DNA of 64,000 bases from Climacium dendroides (GCA_950106755.1 OX467090.1:17297489-17361488), one strand, 5' to 3'; positions 1 through 12,539 are shown, counted from the first letter of the stretch. Notes: a model not told the origin generated them from the sequence alone. Translations and numbers: made by a program.

Positions 1-324
1 ACAAACTCCTTTTGCACCTCAGATTTTGAAAATTGTTGCACATTATAGGTGAGGTGAAGGCCTACTGTACCTCATACTTACTTCATTGCTTGTTGCACAT
101 TCGCCTATTGTCACTATATGAGGAGAATTTACATAAGGTACTGTTCTTGTCCAAGATGGGTTGAAGCTGTGAAATGTAGACATCTACTGCATGGAATGAG
201 GAATGACATTGCTATATTGCAATTGCGGCTAGACTTCACGAAGGAGAGGTACAGTCCTTGGATCTTCACCTCTTTTTTTTGCTCTTCTTCTCTCAATATC
301 CACTTTTTGGTTTTCTTTACAAAT
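1..324. other. Flank of a decayed transposase
   Basis: No gene that I can support. This is the 3' side of the dead minus-strand transposase that follows. A minus-strand open stretch at 129-341 is rich in Lys and Glu next to that transposase's C-terminal end. It could be a frameshifted continuation, but nothing in it is recognisable. Confidence 0.35.
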
Positions 325-2243
325 CTAGGGCATGAAGCCACAATATAGTGCCAAATATCCTACCACAAGGGCGTTAGCTCTTATAGCTACATGCAACATT
401 TCTCTAAGTGCTTTAACATTCTTGACACTCCATTCCTCATTGTGCCTTCTTTTACTTCTAGCTAGGTATGCTCTCACTTCTTTGTCTTGCAACTTTTGTA
501 GTTTTTCCTTCGCCCTTTGCTGTTTATTGTGTTTTTTTTGTAACATCCTTTTCTCTTTTTCTGCAGCAACTACTTCCTTCTTTGACGCGACTTCTTCAAG
601 CTCCTGCACATGCTCCTCTTTAGTAAGGAGAATAGATTTCTCATAGTCAATTTGAGGTTCCGTTCTCCTTCTTGACATGGAGTTGAAATGTATACATGGT
701 AATTCTAGGAACTTAGAAAAACTATTAGTCTTCTCATGTATTAACACTTGTGCTGATCCACCTTCCCCTCCAGCTACCTTTGTGTCTTCCATTTCTAGTG
801 ATCCACCTTCTTCATTAGTAGAACTCCCATTATCTTTATCTTGGCCACATACTTCTTCATCTGAATCATCTACTTGAACATAATATTGTGTGTAGTTCGT
901 CACATGGATAGTAACCTCATCAAAAATCTCCTACAATTTACATTACTATAATTAGATGCTCAACTCAAAAATATGTGAGTTAATTTCTATATTTCCACCT
1001 TTTATGCTTGTACCCTTTATGTTTCCTTGTCCCCTTTCATAAGCCTTACTAGGACCCATTTTGTAGTTCATGGTGGTTGGATTTAAAGGATAGATGTTTG
1101 TAGTTGATCCCTTGATAATGTTCTAGGAAGACAATGCTCTTCTTAAACGATGGGACACCCATTGGGCTAATCTTCTTTCACTGGCACCTGGCCTTTGTGA
1201 CCCAATGTCCAATTATCCTTATAAGTTCTGAAAGACAGTTTAAAACACTTGAAACAAGTGACGCCTAGTGGTTGTAAAGCATGGGAGGTGTGGGAAGGAA
1301 ATGTTAGCATGTAAACTCTTTTAGATATAGCCAACTTGATTATTTCTAGTGTAACATGTGATTTATACCCATCCTAAATTAGCAAATGTATATTTTCTGG
1401 GGACAGACCATACAATTTTGAAATTATGTGAAGAAAATGTAACATCCAATCTCTAAATAAAGCATTAGTCATCCATGCCTTAGGTTGCATGGCTTATACA
1501 GCTCCTTGTTCCCCTGTTTTTCTTAAAAAATTCTAAGTTTCTTCTTGCCTTTAAAAACGTAGTAGTTATGAATGCTTTCACCCTTTGCATTGATGCAAGC
1601 CAAGACAAACAACCACTCTCTTTGGTATGCACTAATCTTGTGCATGTTTTGGACCCCTTTTTTGCTATGACATATCCTCCACCGTCTTTCTCAGCTTATG
1701 CACTACTCTCATCACAATTCCAAATGTAATCAGGTTCATAATAGTGTTTGTCATACAATAATTGTAGGTTGTTGTAGAAAGAGGTTACTAAATCAGGATA
1801 CAAATTTTTAGTTCTTCTTTGTTTAATACAAGAAGGGCTTGGACCTTTCTTATTATTAACTATGTGTGTCTTTTTTTTGAAACATTTAATCCAACTAGGG
1901 CTTGGTTCCCATCTTTGAAAGGGGTGACTTAAGATTGAGTAAGTATGCCTACTTTCTCTTTAAGTTGTCCAATTGTCAAGAAGAATCTAATGTTTTGCAT
2001 CTTCATCAAATATCCTACAAATTCATTTTCTTCTACATCTGTGAGTATCCCTTCTTTTCTCCTTTTTCTTTGAAGTGTTGTTCTAAAAATATGCCCTCTT
2101 AGGTTGAATGTAGGAATGCCATTATCCCGAGTTGTAGTTTGGATTAGCATTCTGTCATCAAAATCAGTAATTGTAGATTGCAATTGTTGATTAGTCCAAT
2201 TGCCATTTTTTTCCTTTTCCGGCATATTTTTGTGTTGATACAT
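325..2243 (-). pseudogene. Decayed pogo/Tigger-type DDE transposase
   Basis: Reading the minus strand from 2243 down, the first piece (2243-1929) has a pipsqueak/CENP-B-like N-terminal helix-turn-helix pattern (NWTNQQLQSTITDF, then NGIP). Around 1740-1560 a broken frame reads PDYIWNCDES followed by a GGGYVIAKKGSK-like stretch, which is the first catalytic Asp block of the DDE_1 family. Around 1370-1230 another frame reads DGYKSHVTLE, then SHTSHALQPLGVT. That is the second Asp block and the third block, with the expected third Asp replaced by Gly (codon at 1263-1265). The last piece, 903-325, is open for 192 codons, with an acidic stretch, a charged coiled-coil-like middle and a short C-terminal end. 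Several frameshifts and stops separate the blocks, so it cannot make active transposase. No TIRs were found. The family call rests on motif order and is fairly secure. Confidence 0.75.
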
Positions 2244-2870
2244 TCAAGGGCCTTCCTAGAGTAGGAAGACCCATACCTCGGTCAACTACTAGGCGAGGAG
2301 AACGGTATTTGTCATTAGGGTTGCTATCTCCTTTCCTTGACACCACTCCTATTGCAATTCATCCAGTTTCAGCTATTGAGTATTGCTCTTAGGCAAGGCA
2401 GCCATGTGCCCCATTCCCATCTACTGCAGTAGTAGTATGCGGTTACCGTCAAGAAGCACTCCCCTAGCTTTTCCACTGTCACAAGTCTAGTCAATAGAGT
2501 GAACACTTAAATTATCAATGTCAACAAAAGTATCAAAGTATTTGGGGAATTGGAGAGGCTACATGTTTGTTGCATTTGGCCTATTCTGTAGAAGGAGCTC
2601 CATAGGTTCGATACAATGGGGTGTTGGAGATGCAATTGGGTCGTCTTCATCAACCTCAAAAAACTACAAAATGTCCTCACAGGATTGTGGCTGACCAACT
2701 TCTTCATCATGCACCATTGTTGATGTTTGCTGCTGAAAAAAAGATTGTGGTTGAGGCCGCACTATCCAGCGCTCTTCTTATCTATGAAAGAGGCGGCTTT
2801 CATCTCCATTGCATTCTGATTTATCTTCTTTTTTAAACACCTCCATCTCTTCAAACCACTGCCGTTGTTC
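2244..2870 (-). pseudogene. Coding-like trace upstream of the dead transposase
   Basis: On the minus strand from about 2860 to 2460 one frame stays coding-like, with repeated Glu, Asp, Gln and Pro residues, but in-frame stops interrupt it several times. It lies directly upstream of the transposase N-terminus and may be an upstream ORF or exon of the same element. I do not recognise the product. It could also be chance. Confidence 0.25.
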
Positions 2871-5040
2871 CTCTGTTTTTGCCAAGCTATATATGTCCTC
2901 ATTTTGCTAGAGTCTTCATCATCTTCATAAAACTCAAAAGTGTTATTAGTTGCATTTGTCTATTTGTACTATCTACCTCCATCTCCTTCACTTCGTTCTT
3001 CGCTGCTATCATTCATGCCAGTCTGTTTGTGAATGCAAAACACAAAAATTGTAAAAGTTGTATTTTGCCCATACATTGTATCCACTATTAATGCTTCAAA
3101 AGAGTCAGAATTGCTGAAAGAAGACTTTGAGCATGCATAGGATTGTAGAATTTTTCAGGGCCACATTCTATGAGTAAGGTTTGTGGAAGTGCAGGCTCAA
3201 TGGCTATGTCACTGGACACAATTTTTGAACTATAAATTAATTTTGGTATACTACGTGAAACAATATAGTTTCTTGAATTGATGGCTTATACATTAGAAAA
3301 CACACCTACATATTCCAAAATAGCTCAGTAGTACAACCATTCTTCAATGCATCAAAATATATTATAAATACTTTCATTTATGGGCCCTTCACAAACTGTG
3401 CATTGAGCAGCTTCAGTCAATTCTATTGCCACTTCTAAAATGAAATTTGCACACTCCATTAAGTACACATAACTCTTTGATTAAGATAATTTTTAAGTTA
3501 GTGATGAACAAATACAGTACATTTTACTCACCCTTTCCACCTAATTACTACTTTTAAAGCAACCATTTTGGGCCAACTCTTCTAATTACTATCACTATCA
3601 TCCATATAGAGAACTCAATGGCTGGTGCACCATTTTTGCATCTTTTGTAAAGGCGGTTCCTAATGCCCAGTCGATTTTTGAGTCCTCTCCTATAGAGGCA
3701 CTAGTTTTCAACCATGCTCAATGCCCAACTTGTAAGAACTACTATTTCCAACCTTAGACTCAAACTAAAGCTTGCAATGTGTTTTTTGTTCTTTTCAAGG
3801 TTGGGACTAATAAGGTTATGACACATGTTTCAAAGTAGTGAGCAATAAAGTAGGAAGTAGAGAGTAGCAAAAGGGTGATTGCAAGAAACACTTGTACTAT
3901 TTTCAGTCACATGTTGCGGGCTGAGTTGTTTTTTGGCCATAACTTTTGTGTTTTAACTTCGAATGACTTAAGATTTACAAGGAAGGTACTCATGACTATC
4001 CTACAACTTCCTTGATTTTTTGGTAATTTTCAAAAATAATTTACTATCCAAAAATAGGCCCGAAATAAATGTCACACTTGCCAATTTGGAGGTTTTTAGT
4101 ACTTTTGAGTACCTTTTTCATATACCCTACATCAAGAAAATTATATGGAGTTCTTTCTTACATATAAATACAACTTTTCACCGAAGGGTTTTTAAAAATA
4201 ATTAATTTTGTGTGGTGTGGAAGTCTATGAAGAGAGCTTCCTTCTGCTTGCATTTTGAAACATATAAAACATATAAACATTCTATCCCCATATTTCCTAT
4301 CTTTCTATATGGGAAAAATTTCCAACACCTTATATTCCTTACCATTTGCTCCAAAATCACTTAAATGATTGACTACTGGTGCTTCTACCTTATTATAGTA
4401 TAGTATATCTTATGCAAACACTAACTTCATAAATGTATCAATGCAATCTAATTGAATTCCAATTTTGTTTGAATTTTAACCCCTAAAGTCTTAAGGCATT
4501 TTCTAGGATTTTCTACCTCAAAAACTTGAAAACTGTCATTTCTAATGCATTGATAAAAAATAAATACACAATGAATTTTTAAAAAATGTAATCACAGGTT
4601 CTTTTAGTAAACTTATATGAAATTTTGTGGTTAACATTTCATTCAACTTGACCATACGGATTGAAAGATAATTGCATTCAAAGTCACAAAGTGTTTTTTT
4701 GGGGCCTTACCCAAAAGTTTTAGATGGCTTTGACTACTTCTTGTGGTCAATTTTTTCACTGTGGACTTTGTAGTTTAGGTTTTTGCTATTCTCACAATAC
4801 ACCCAAGACTAAGTATAGAGGTTCCAATCCTGGGAATGGTCAAATAGTCTAACGTATTGTGACTAAAGTCACTTGTATTCAATAGTTCAAAGGGAATTAT
4901 TGAACAATTTATCTTTATTCTCTAAAATCAATAAGGTATACATTCTTATTCCCAAAAGTTAGAATTTGGTGGCCAATCCTTCATACTGCTATGGATGCAT
5001 GAGTATTGTCCCTATCATGCCTAGTGTTCTAAAAAGGTTC
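2871..5040. other. AT-rich spacer, no gene seen
   Basis: No supported gene; the short open frames here look random. At 3873-3890 there is a sequence almost the same as the left terminal repeat of the 7067-7794 element (GGGTGATTGCAAGAAACA). I found no partner nearby, so it may be a solo end of a related element. Confidence 0.5.
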
Positions 5041-6420
5041 ACAACAATTTGTCAATTTTGATCGGCAATTTGTCTTATGCATGATCTAGAACCTAATAAA
5101 TGCATTTATATAATATATATTTTTATATATAGTTGATTCATTAATTATAATGATTTTTATATTTTAGGCAATTTGTCGAGCAATCAATATTTAACTAACC
5201 TAATCACTAATTAAATGACTATCAAACCAATCCCAGTCCTAAGGCAATTTGTTTCTAAGGTAAACCAGCCCATTGTTGTCAGAATGAGGAGTTTGACATC
5301 ATCTTGTTGCTGAAATTTTTCAATTTTTTTCCCACATTAGTATAAGTGTGAGAAACAACAAGTGCAATTGAAGTTATATTTTTTTGACGAAATATGAATT
5401 TGCTAGGAATTTTCACAGTGTTTAGCCCAAAAGAGTCTGTAGACTACCTCATAATCAACAAAATCTAAATCTATAAGACCCATCTTACTACCTAATGCAA
5501 TCACAATATTTTCTATCAAGGAAGGACTAAAAAGTCAATTTTTACAATGAATTTCACATTGAAAAGTTAAAAGTTCCTAATGAGGTCACTATTCACTTCA
5601 TTACTACCATGTAAGACATGCATTGTGGCCCACATCTCAGATACTAAAAAAATCCCACAATGGGTCATTTGACCACAATAGGCTCCTTTACCTTATCTAA
5701 TACAGGGCATGAGTGTTAAATGCATCTCTTTTTGTATTTTTAATTATTATTGAATCTACAAATAATTTAACAGTTTCATACACATAAAACTAATGAATAC
5801 AAAATTTAATTTAATTTTTCGAACTTTCATAATTCACAAACTTCCATCAATTTGACTTGATAAATTTTAATATATCATTCTGATATCTATCACCATTTCA
5901 CTCCAATCTTATATCCTAGCCATAATAACTCAATATGAATATGGTATTAAGACAATTTGTTGGTAATATAGACTTAAATTCTAATCTGTATAGTCCATTG
6001 TAAGAATAGTAACAAGGCAATTCATCTCAATTTGTCTGTAATATTTTGCTCACTAATATTTAGTACTGATACTGGTAAGACAATTTGTTTTCACAGTAAG
6101 CTTATTTGCTTCTCCTTTAACAACCCAATCAAATTTTCTATGGTTATTGATCGTACCATTACTGTTTAATAAATTGTCTCAGTAAAATTATTAACCGTAT
6201 ACAATTGACAAGGTATGTTTATAATTTAACAAATTACAAACACCAAACAATAGCTACACTACATGTATAGCAATTTCTTCTCTCCGTTAAAGAGAATTTG
6301 TCAAATCATAACTTAATTACTCACACCAAATTTAAATTCAAAGACAATTTGTAGTACAGATTCACAAACAACTTGTCTTCACAAAATCAATCATTAGACT
6401 ATCAAAAAATTAGACAAATT

Positions 6421-6582
6421 ATACTTTATATATTATTCAAGTATTATAGTCATACTTTATATATTATTCAAGTATTATAGTCATACTTTATATATTATTC
6501 AAGTATTATAGTCATACTTTATATATTATTCAAGTATTATAGTCATACTTTATATATTATTCAAGTATTATAGTCATACTTA
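6421..6582. repeat. 31-bp tandem repeat, five exact copies
   Basis: The unit starts ATACTTTATATATTATTCAA and is 31 bp long. Copies begin at 6421, 6452, 6483, 6514 and 6545, followed by a partial copy at 6576. The full copies look identical, which points to recent expansion. It lies inside the CAATTTGT-rich tract and is not coding. Confidence 0.95.
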
Positions 6583-7066
6583 TAAACAGTATACAAATTG
6601 CCAATTTGCCAATTTTAAAATAACACTATTGCAATTTATTGCATAGATCACATTAATGCACAATTTTGTTTTGAATTCATCTCTATAAACATAATAATAA
6701 ACACTTAGAAACACATGAATTTTTAAAGTATTCAAATGCTTCTAAGTTCAAGTACCATTTGCAACTTGATCTCGCACAGACAACTTGCCTTAAAATCACC
6801 CAACAAGTATTCAGCTTGACTGGATTCCTCAACTACATGCACAAGCTTACACACTCCACAGCCGGTTGAGCTTCTTTATCGCCAACAACTCTATCATCCA
6901 ATTTAATGAAGACAATTCGTCCTCACCATCTCAAATTAATTTACAAGTATAATGATAAATTTATCTTATACTACTCGTCTAGACATCATCAACATTCACA
7001 TACATAGACAACTCATTTTAAGAGATCCGGTATTTCAAACATCATCTATCAATCAAATTGACACAA

Positions 7067-7794
7067 GGGTCATTGCAAGAAACACCAAGTGTTTTTGTAC
7101 CCTATAGGCCATTTCCTGCGATTTTAGGGTTTCTTGCATTTCTAGTATTATATGAATACTATGGACAATGACTAGTGGCTATCAATCTTATTGATGATTT
7201 TCTATAGTATTGACACTTGCATTTCAAGGTACTATGAGTACTATGAAAACTCACGGATTTTATTTTCTATAAAATCACTAAACTGAATACTTTAATTCAT
7301 GGAAAAAAGAAGGCGACTTAGGAAAAAAAACTAAAAATTGACCATTTGTGTAGGTAAGATGCTACTCACATTCATCCAATTTTTTTTTAACTTTTTATAC
7401 TTGTCATTGTTCAAACACACACACTAGTTACCTCTCTTCACTTGCATGTACAACACATAAAAAGTAATATTTTTTCATACCCTTTTCTAGGCACATGTCC
7501 ACATAGTATATGAATACACCATAAAAAATTTGAGCTCTATATGCATCAATTTGGATACTTGGAATGTAGTAGAAACCTCAAAACCTACAACTGTGACATA
7601 TTAACATAAGTCTTTTTTAATAGAAAATGATTTTTTTAAATTAAAAAAAATTACATTCATCGTTAACATACATTGAATTATCTTCAATAAAAATTTCATG
7701 TTCTTTGGACTTAGGAGTTAAAAATTATAAGACAATAGAACTTCAAAACTCTATATGTGACAATAAATAGTACTGTTGTTTCTTGTAATGACCC
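7067..7794. mobile_element. Small TIR-bounded non-autonomous DNA element
   Basis: The left end (7067-7084, GGGTCATTGCAAGAAACA) and the right end (7777-7794) are inverted copies matching at 17 of 18 bases. The 728 bp between them are AT-rich with no transposase. I could not find a convincing target-site duplication, so the superfamily is open. A similar end sequence at 3873-3890 supports a dispersed family. Confidence 0.6.
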
Positions 7795-8545
7795 ACATAC
7801 ACTTACACCTTGCCTCTCACAAGACAAATAATTCAACTCAATTTCCACTCCACATTCAACTAACACTCTAGTTTTAATCTTACAATAAGACAATTAGTTT
7901 AGCCTCAATGTATAAAATTCAAACATACAAATTATTCAATAGCAAATCTTAAACAATTTGTTAGATACAACTTGCAATTACACAAATTACAACAAACAAA
8001 TCATTTATATGCCACATGGTTAATTAATTCCATTCACTAGAATATCACACAAATAAAGTTGACCAATGTACACACATCAAAGATCCACTCCTTAGATCTT
8101 ACTCCACATAGAACAATCGATCAACAAATTAGACAAATTGTTTAATACAATAGATATATTATATTGATCATGAGGAATTACAATGTTAACAAATTGACTC
8201 ACACAGACGAGTAGACCAAGAGAGTGGAAGGAAGAGAGAAAAAAAATCAATTTGTCCATCTATATACCATTACTGAAGACAATTATTCAGATTCAAAGTT
8301 TTCCAAGACAATTTGCCACCCTTCCAACTTGAGCCATATTCAACTGTTCAGGTCTATTTTATTTTGTTAATTAGCTTGTTTTGTTACTTCAATGTGAAAA
8401 CCTATAGTCAAATTGTTTCTATTTACATTATTCAAAACAAACTATCAAAAAACAAAATTTCTACAAGACTATAGACTTCAAATTTATTTATTTTTCCAAA
8501 TATGTTCTCCTATTCCCATTGCTCCCCATCTCCTCCCTCTATCTG

Positions 8546-8790
8546 CTCCCCCCCATCTTGTGCTATGTTCTCCCCCCATCTCGCGCTATGTTCTCCCCCC
8601 ATCTTGTGCTATGTTCTCCCCCCATCTCGCGCTATGTTCTCCCCCCATCTTGTGCTATGTTCTCCCCCCATCTTGCACTATGTTCTCCCCCCATCTCGCG
8701 CTATGTTCTCCCCCCATCTTGCGCTATGTTCTCCCCCCATCTCGCGCTATGTTCTCCCCCCATCTTGCACTATGTTCTCCCCCCATCTCC
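8546..8790. repeat. 23-bp C-rich minisatellite
   Basis: About ten units of 23 bp. Each contains CTATGTTCTCCCCCCATCT, and the variable position reads TTGTGC, TCGCGC, TTGCGC or TTGCAC. CTATG recurs at 8563, 8586, 8609, 8632, 8655, 8678, 8701, 8724, 8747 and 8770. Because 23 is not a multiple of three and the unit has no plus-strand stop, all three plus frames are open across it. The apparent ORFs at 8413-8991, 8502-8798 and 8519-8899 are therefore by-products of the repeat. TTG and TCG variants partly alternate, hinting at a 46-bp higher-order unit. Confidence 0.95.
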
Positions 8791-10390
8791 TCCCTTGAAG
8801 AACCTAGTTCCATTGCTCACCCTATTTGCTCCAATGTTCATTTTTTCTACTCCCTTCTCCATCTTTTGGGAGATTTGGTGCCTATACAAACTTTATTAGC
8901 TTGGCCCCAAATTCAAAAATTGGTAAGTCAATGGAATAAACTTTGCCCAAGCTGCCCCCTCTTTTCCATTTTTACAAAAAAACTAACATAACTATTGCAA
9001 AAAAGGTCTGTTTTACATAAAAATTATATGTACTTGAAGCTCTTGAAAAACTAAACATGCAGTAAAAGTTTCTTTTATATGTGATACAAACTAAAACTAA
9101 GCAAACCTACTCAAAATCCATTTTGTCTCTCATAAAATCAATAGGACTTTAGAGGTTAAAGTTGGGAACATTTGAATTCATTTGGATTTCAGTACAACTC
9201 CAATTTCCAATTTGGTGTATTTGAATGTTATCCTACTGGGAACAAAATGTGATCTTTAGTTATACATGACAACTTTTCTAGTTTTGAAAATCAAGGACAA
9301 CTAAATCAAATTAGTATTAAAGTAATTTCATTAATAATTTTTTATTACATTTACTATTTATGAAAATTATTGCAATAATAGCAAGTATTTATTTAAGGTG
9401 AAATGTTGAAAAATTAGTATCACACAACTTACTTTCACTATTTAGTGTAGTATTAACACCTCAATAAGCCCCCTAGCTGACCAAAAGTGTCCCATGTAGT
9501 TTGGAAGTCTGATTTCAAGTTTTCTAACTTTTATATCCAATGTTCAAATGTAATAGAACTTGTTGGGAAATTTGCACTCTCTTCTAATTTGTATTGTACA
9601 ATTTTTAGTTCAATCATAGATTTACTAAGTTTTTGAGAGCCATTCAAAGTTCATGGGTTCAATTTGAGTTCACCAAACTACATTGTCATGGCTACAACTA
9701 AGTCAAGGGCTTGTGTTTCCTTCATCCAATGTTTGATTTCAATAATGTTTGTTGAGTTAGGTTCCCCACCTTGAAGTCTAGTTATTGTGGTAAAATATTC
9801 AATTCAATCCAAGTAGTTTTGAATGTTTGGAAACCATTTGAAGTTCAAAATATGAACAATTTTGGATTCTTGGTGGCATGCTTCTTCCTCATGCACTGTC
9901 CGTTTCTAATAATTCATTTTTAGAAAGTTGCACATACTTATCTAATTTGTGTGTTTGAAATTTCATACAACATTGAAAGTTACAAGTGTCTAAAAAGCAT
10001 TTTAATAGATGGGGGGTTCAACCTTAGACAATCAATTTTTGCAACTTTGGAGGGGACTTTTTGACACTTCAAAGCCATTTTGCAAACACAAGGACTCATT
10101 TGAATGATACTAATGTGTTTGTCTTTTGGTTTTGAAGTACTTTATACTTTGAAGTTTTTTTCAGAAGAGTAGGTTTAGAAATCAAATATCACCTTTAAAA
10201 GCATAATAAACTTGCAATCTATGTGCCTAGAATCCTAGATGACTCCGAATTTATCTCACATGATCTATGACACGTAAACTTGAAGATTGCACAGTTGAGA
10301 TTTCTATACCTTACCAACATTTAGACCTATAATACTTCAAAAGCAATAACGTTTTCAAATCCAAGAAGTCTAGGGATACTTAGGGATTAA
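8791..10390. other. AT-rich spacer, no gene seen
   Basis: No ORF worth reporting and no TIR pair or tandem array found by eye. It ends where similarity to duplicated copies B and C begins, near 10395. Confidence 0.5.
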
Positions 10391-11054
10391 GAAGTGCATC
10401 ATTTGTCCATTAGATTATCATTATTACTTTGTTATTTGACTTCACTTTGGTTTGTGTACTATTGTATTGTTTTAGATCCATGAGCAAATTGGAGTGTTTA
10501 CATATAAAACATTAAGCTTGTTTGGTACATTGAATTCTAATGTGACTTCTAGCAACAGAGAGAAACAACTTATACATAGTATGATCTTCCCAAAGTTTAG
10601 GGTAGTTTATCCTAGAAGGATTGAGGTTCAATTATTAGATGAACATATGCACATTTTACTTCTACCATGAAAGTCATTTGTTAAACACTTTTTGTCCTCT
10701 ATGACGTTACACAGTCATTTGCACAAAGCCTAGATTGGCTCAAACTAGTATTGAATTTGTCCATGATTATTCGTTTGAATCTACTTCATCCACAAAAAGA
10801 ATAATTGTTTTTTTTTGGTATTGTTGATCGACAAATAGGTAATATAATGAAATTTATTGCATTACATACTCAATCAACACTAGTAGAAAATCAGTGACCA
10901 AATCAACAAATAGTTAACAATTTTCTGTTAACTTGGGTACTCTATTGTCCATTTTCACAATTTTTTGTTGATTTTGCCCAAATAATCAAAATGGTCACAT
11001 TATTTTTGTTGATTTGGATAGTGCAACTAAAATCAACAAAATTTTGTTAATTTT

Positions 11055-11131
11055 TTGGAATCTTTTTTTGGAATCTTTTTGGAATCTTTTTGGAATCTTT
11101 TAAAATCTCCTGGAATCTCTTGGAATCTTTA
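11055..11131. repeat. Short direct repeats of TTTTTGGAATC
   Basis: Six or so imperfect copies of a 12-15 bp unit (TTTTTGGAATCT, with variants such as CTCTTGGAATC) lie head to tail inside the CACTA-like element. This resembles a subterminal repeat zone. Confidence 0.7.
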
Positions 11132-11184
11132 ATTGTACAATGTAGATTTTTTTTAAAACTAAACATTAACAATTCGGTATTTCT

Positions 11185-11546
11185 TAAAGTTAGCATACTT
11201 TAGGGACGGTTTTGACTTAATAAATGATCTTTTTTCAAGAAACTTTGAACTAATAAAAGTTGGAAAATCAAGCCAACTTTCACCTCCAACAATCCGTTTG
11301 AGATTTCAATCCTCCAATCGAAAGTTATGGACAAAAATCAGAGAGGGGTTTTAAAAATGTAAAAAAAATGATTCATTTTCACCCCTCTCTGATTTTTGTC
11401 CATAACTTTTGATTGGAGTATTGAAATCTCAAACGGATTGTTGAAGGTGAAAGTTGGCTTGATTTTCCAACTTTTATTAGTTCAAAGTTTCTTGAAAAAA
11501 GGTCATTTACTAAGTCAAAACCGGCCCTGAAGTATGCTGACTTTAC
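11185..11546. repeat. Long inverted repeat (about 164-bp arms)
   Basis: The left arm (11185-11348) and right arm (11382-11546) are near-complete inverted copies with scattered mismatches, separated by a 33-nt loop. Both contain GTTATGGACAAAAATCAGAG or its reverse complement. A transcript would fold into a long double-stranded stem. The minus-strand ORF across it is a shadow of the palindrome. Two related stems occur in the copy C element. Confidence 0.9.
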
Positions 11547-12539
11547 AAAACAATGGGAAAAAAATGAAATACTAAACAAATAAGATTTTATATACACTTT
11601 AAATATGTATATGTATAAGTGGTGCATTGGCTCCCGAGTGGAAATTGACTACATTTTTGTTTTGGGTTGCCCTCCCTTGTTTTTCCCTTCGGGGTTTTCA
11701 AAAAAAATAAGTGGTGCATTGGTTTGAGTCTTGGGCCTCAACCATGAGGTTCAAGGTTCAAACCTTGATGGCAATGTTTGCCACGTGAATTGCCAATGTG
11801 GCATTTGGATTGTCCACATGGCATTCAATTAGCTTGTGTGGCATGCCATGTGGGTAGTTGGGGTGCCTATGTGGCATTGCCATGTGTGACCTTTTATTCA
11901 TTTTTTCCCAAAAAAATAATTTAAAAAATAATGTGACCAAATTAACAAAAAAATTAACACTTTTTTGTTCTAAAACAACACTTTTTTGTTCAAACAACTC
12001 ATTTTTGTTCTAAAATCAACACTTTTCTGTACAAAAGTGACCAAATCAACACGTCCAAATCAACAAAAAAAATCAACACTTTTTTGTTGATTTTTGTTAA
12101 TTTGGTCACTTTTTTTTTCTACTAGTGCAACTTCATTTTTACATCAATTTTCAAGATGTTTGAGAAAATCTATCAATGTTTCATAAATAGAATGGGCTTG
12201 AACTTTCAATGCTTCAACCAAAATGAGGATTAGTTATGCTAGAATAATGACAATTAACACTTTGGACAATTGGGAGGAAGGAAGCATCATTAAGGAGCTT
12301 CATAGATCTCTTCTAATTTTTGTGTTAAAACCAATTGACTAATGACTTCAAGCTTTAGTAATTCATAATTTATTGACAAAGTATACTTGTGCATATTTCA
12401 CATCACAAATTCCCTTTAAAACATGATAATAAGACCAACACAACATACAAGTTCCATTCTAAAATAGAAGACTACAAGAATGTTTTTTCCCATTTTTCAA
12501 ACTTACAAATAGATTAGATCCATCCTCAACATGAATATA

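Larger units (their letters stand above)
5040..8330. repeat. AT-rich tract with a recurring CAATTTGT motif
   Basis: A short motif close to GRCAATTTGTY recurs irregularly: near 5042, 5063, 5166, 5242, 5950, 6030, 6078, 6341, 7950 and 8305. Degenerate forms (ACAACTTG, GACAATTCGT) occur near 6369, 6780 and 6910, and inverted forms near 8130. There is no coding potential between them. This could be a diverged satellite or an old non-autonomous element. The motif is short and AT-rich, so some occurrences are expected by chance. Confidence 0.4.
10878..12127. mobile_element. CACTA-like non-autonomous element with long hairpin
   Basis: The ends are CACTAGTAGAAAA and its inverted copy TTTTTCTACTAGTG. 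Just inside lie inverted GTGACCAAAT / ATTTGGTCAC blocks. A 3-bp CAA duplication flanks it (10875-10877 and 12128-12130). Copies B (29377-29379) and C (42188-42190) hold the uninterrupted site, reading GATCAACTTTATTGTGAC, which confirms both ends. A CACTA start plus a 3-bp duplication is the signature of the En/Spm (CACTA) superfamily. It is 1,250 bp with no transposase, so it must be mobilised in trans. It carries a long hairpin and is related to the copy C insertion at 42737-44357. Confidence 0.88.

Noticed and set aside
7067..7794. Mutator or CACTA assignment of the GGGTCATTGCAAG element
   Set aside because: No 9-bp or 3-bp flanking duplication could be found, so the superfamily is left open.
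8413..8991. Overlapping Pro/Ser/Leu-rich ORFs on the plus strand
   Set aside because: They are a by-product of the stop-free 23-bp minisatellite; all three frames are equally open.
10878..10890. Stowaway or Tc1-type end
   Set aside because: The flanking duplication is 3 bp (CAA), not TA, and the end begins CACTA, so a CACTA-type assignment fits better.
11379..11627. 82-codon minus-strand ORF
   Set aside because: It overlaps one arm of the long hairpin and mirrors the other arm; no domain.
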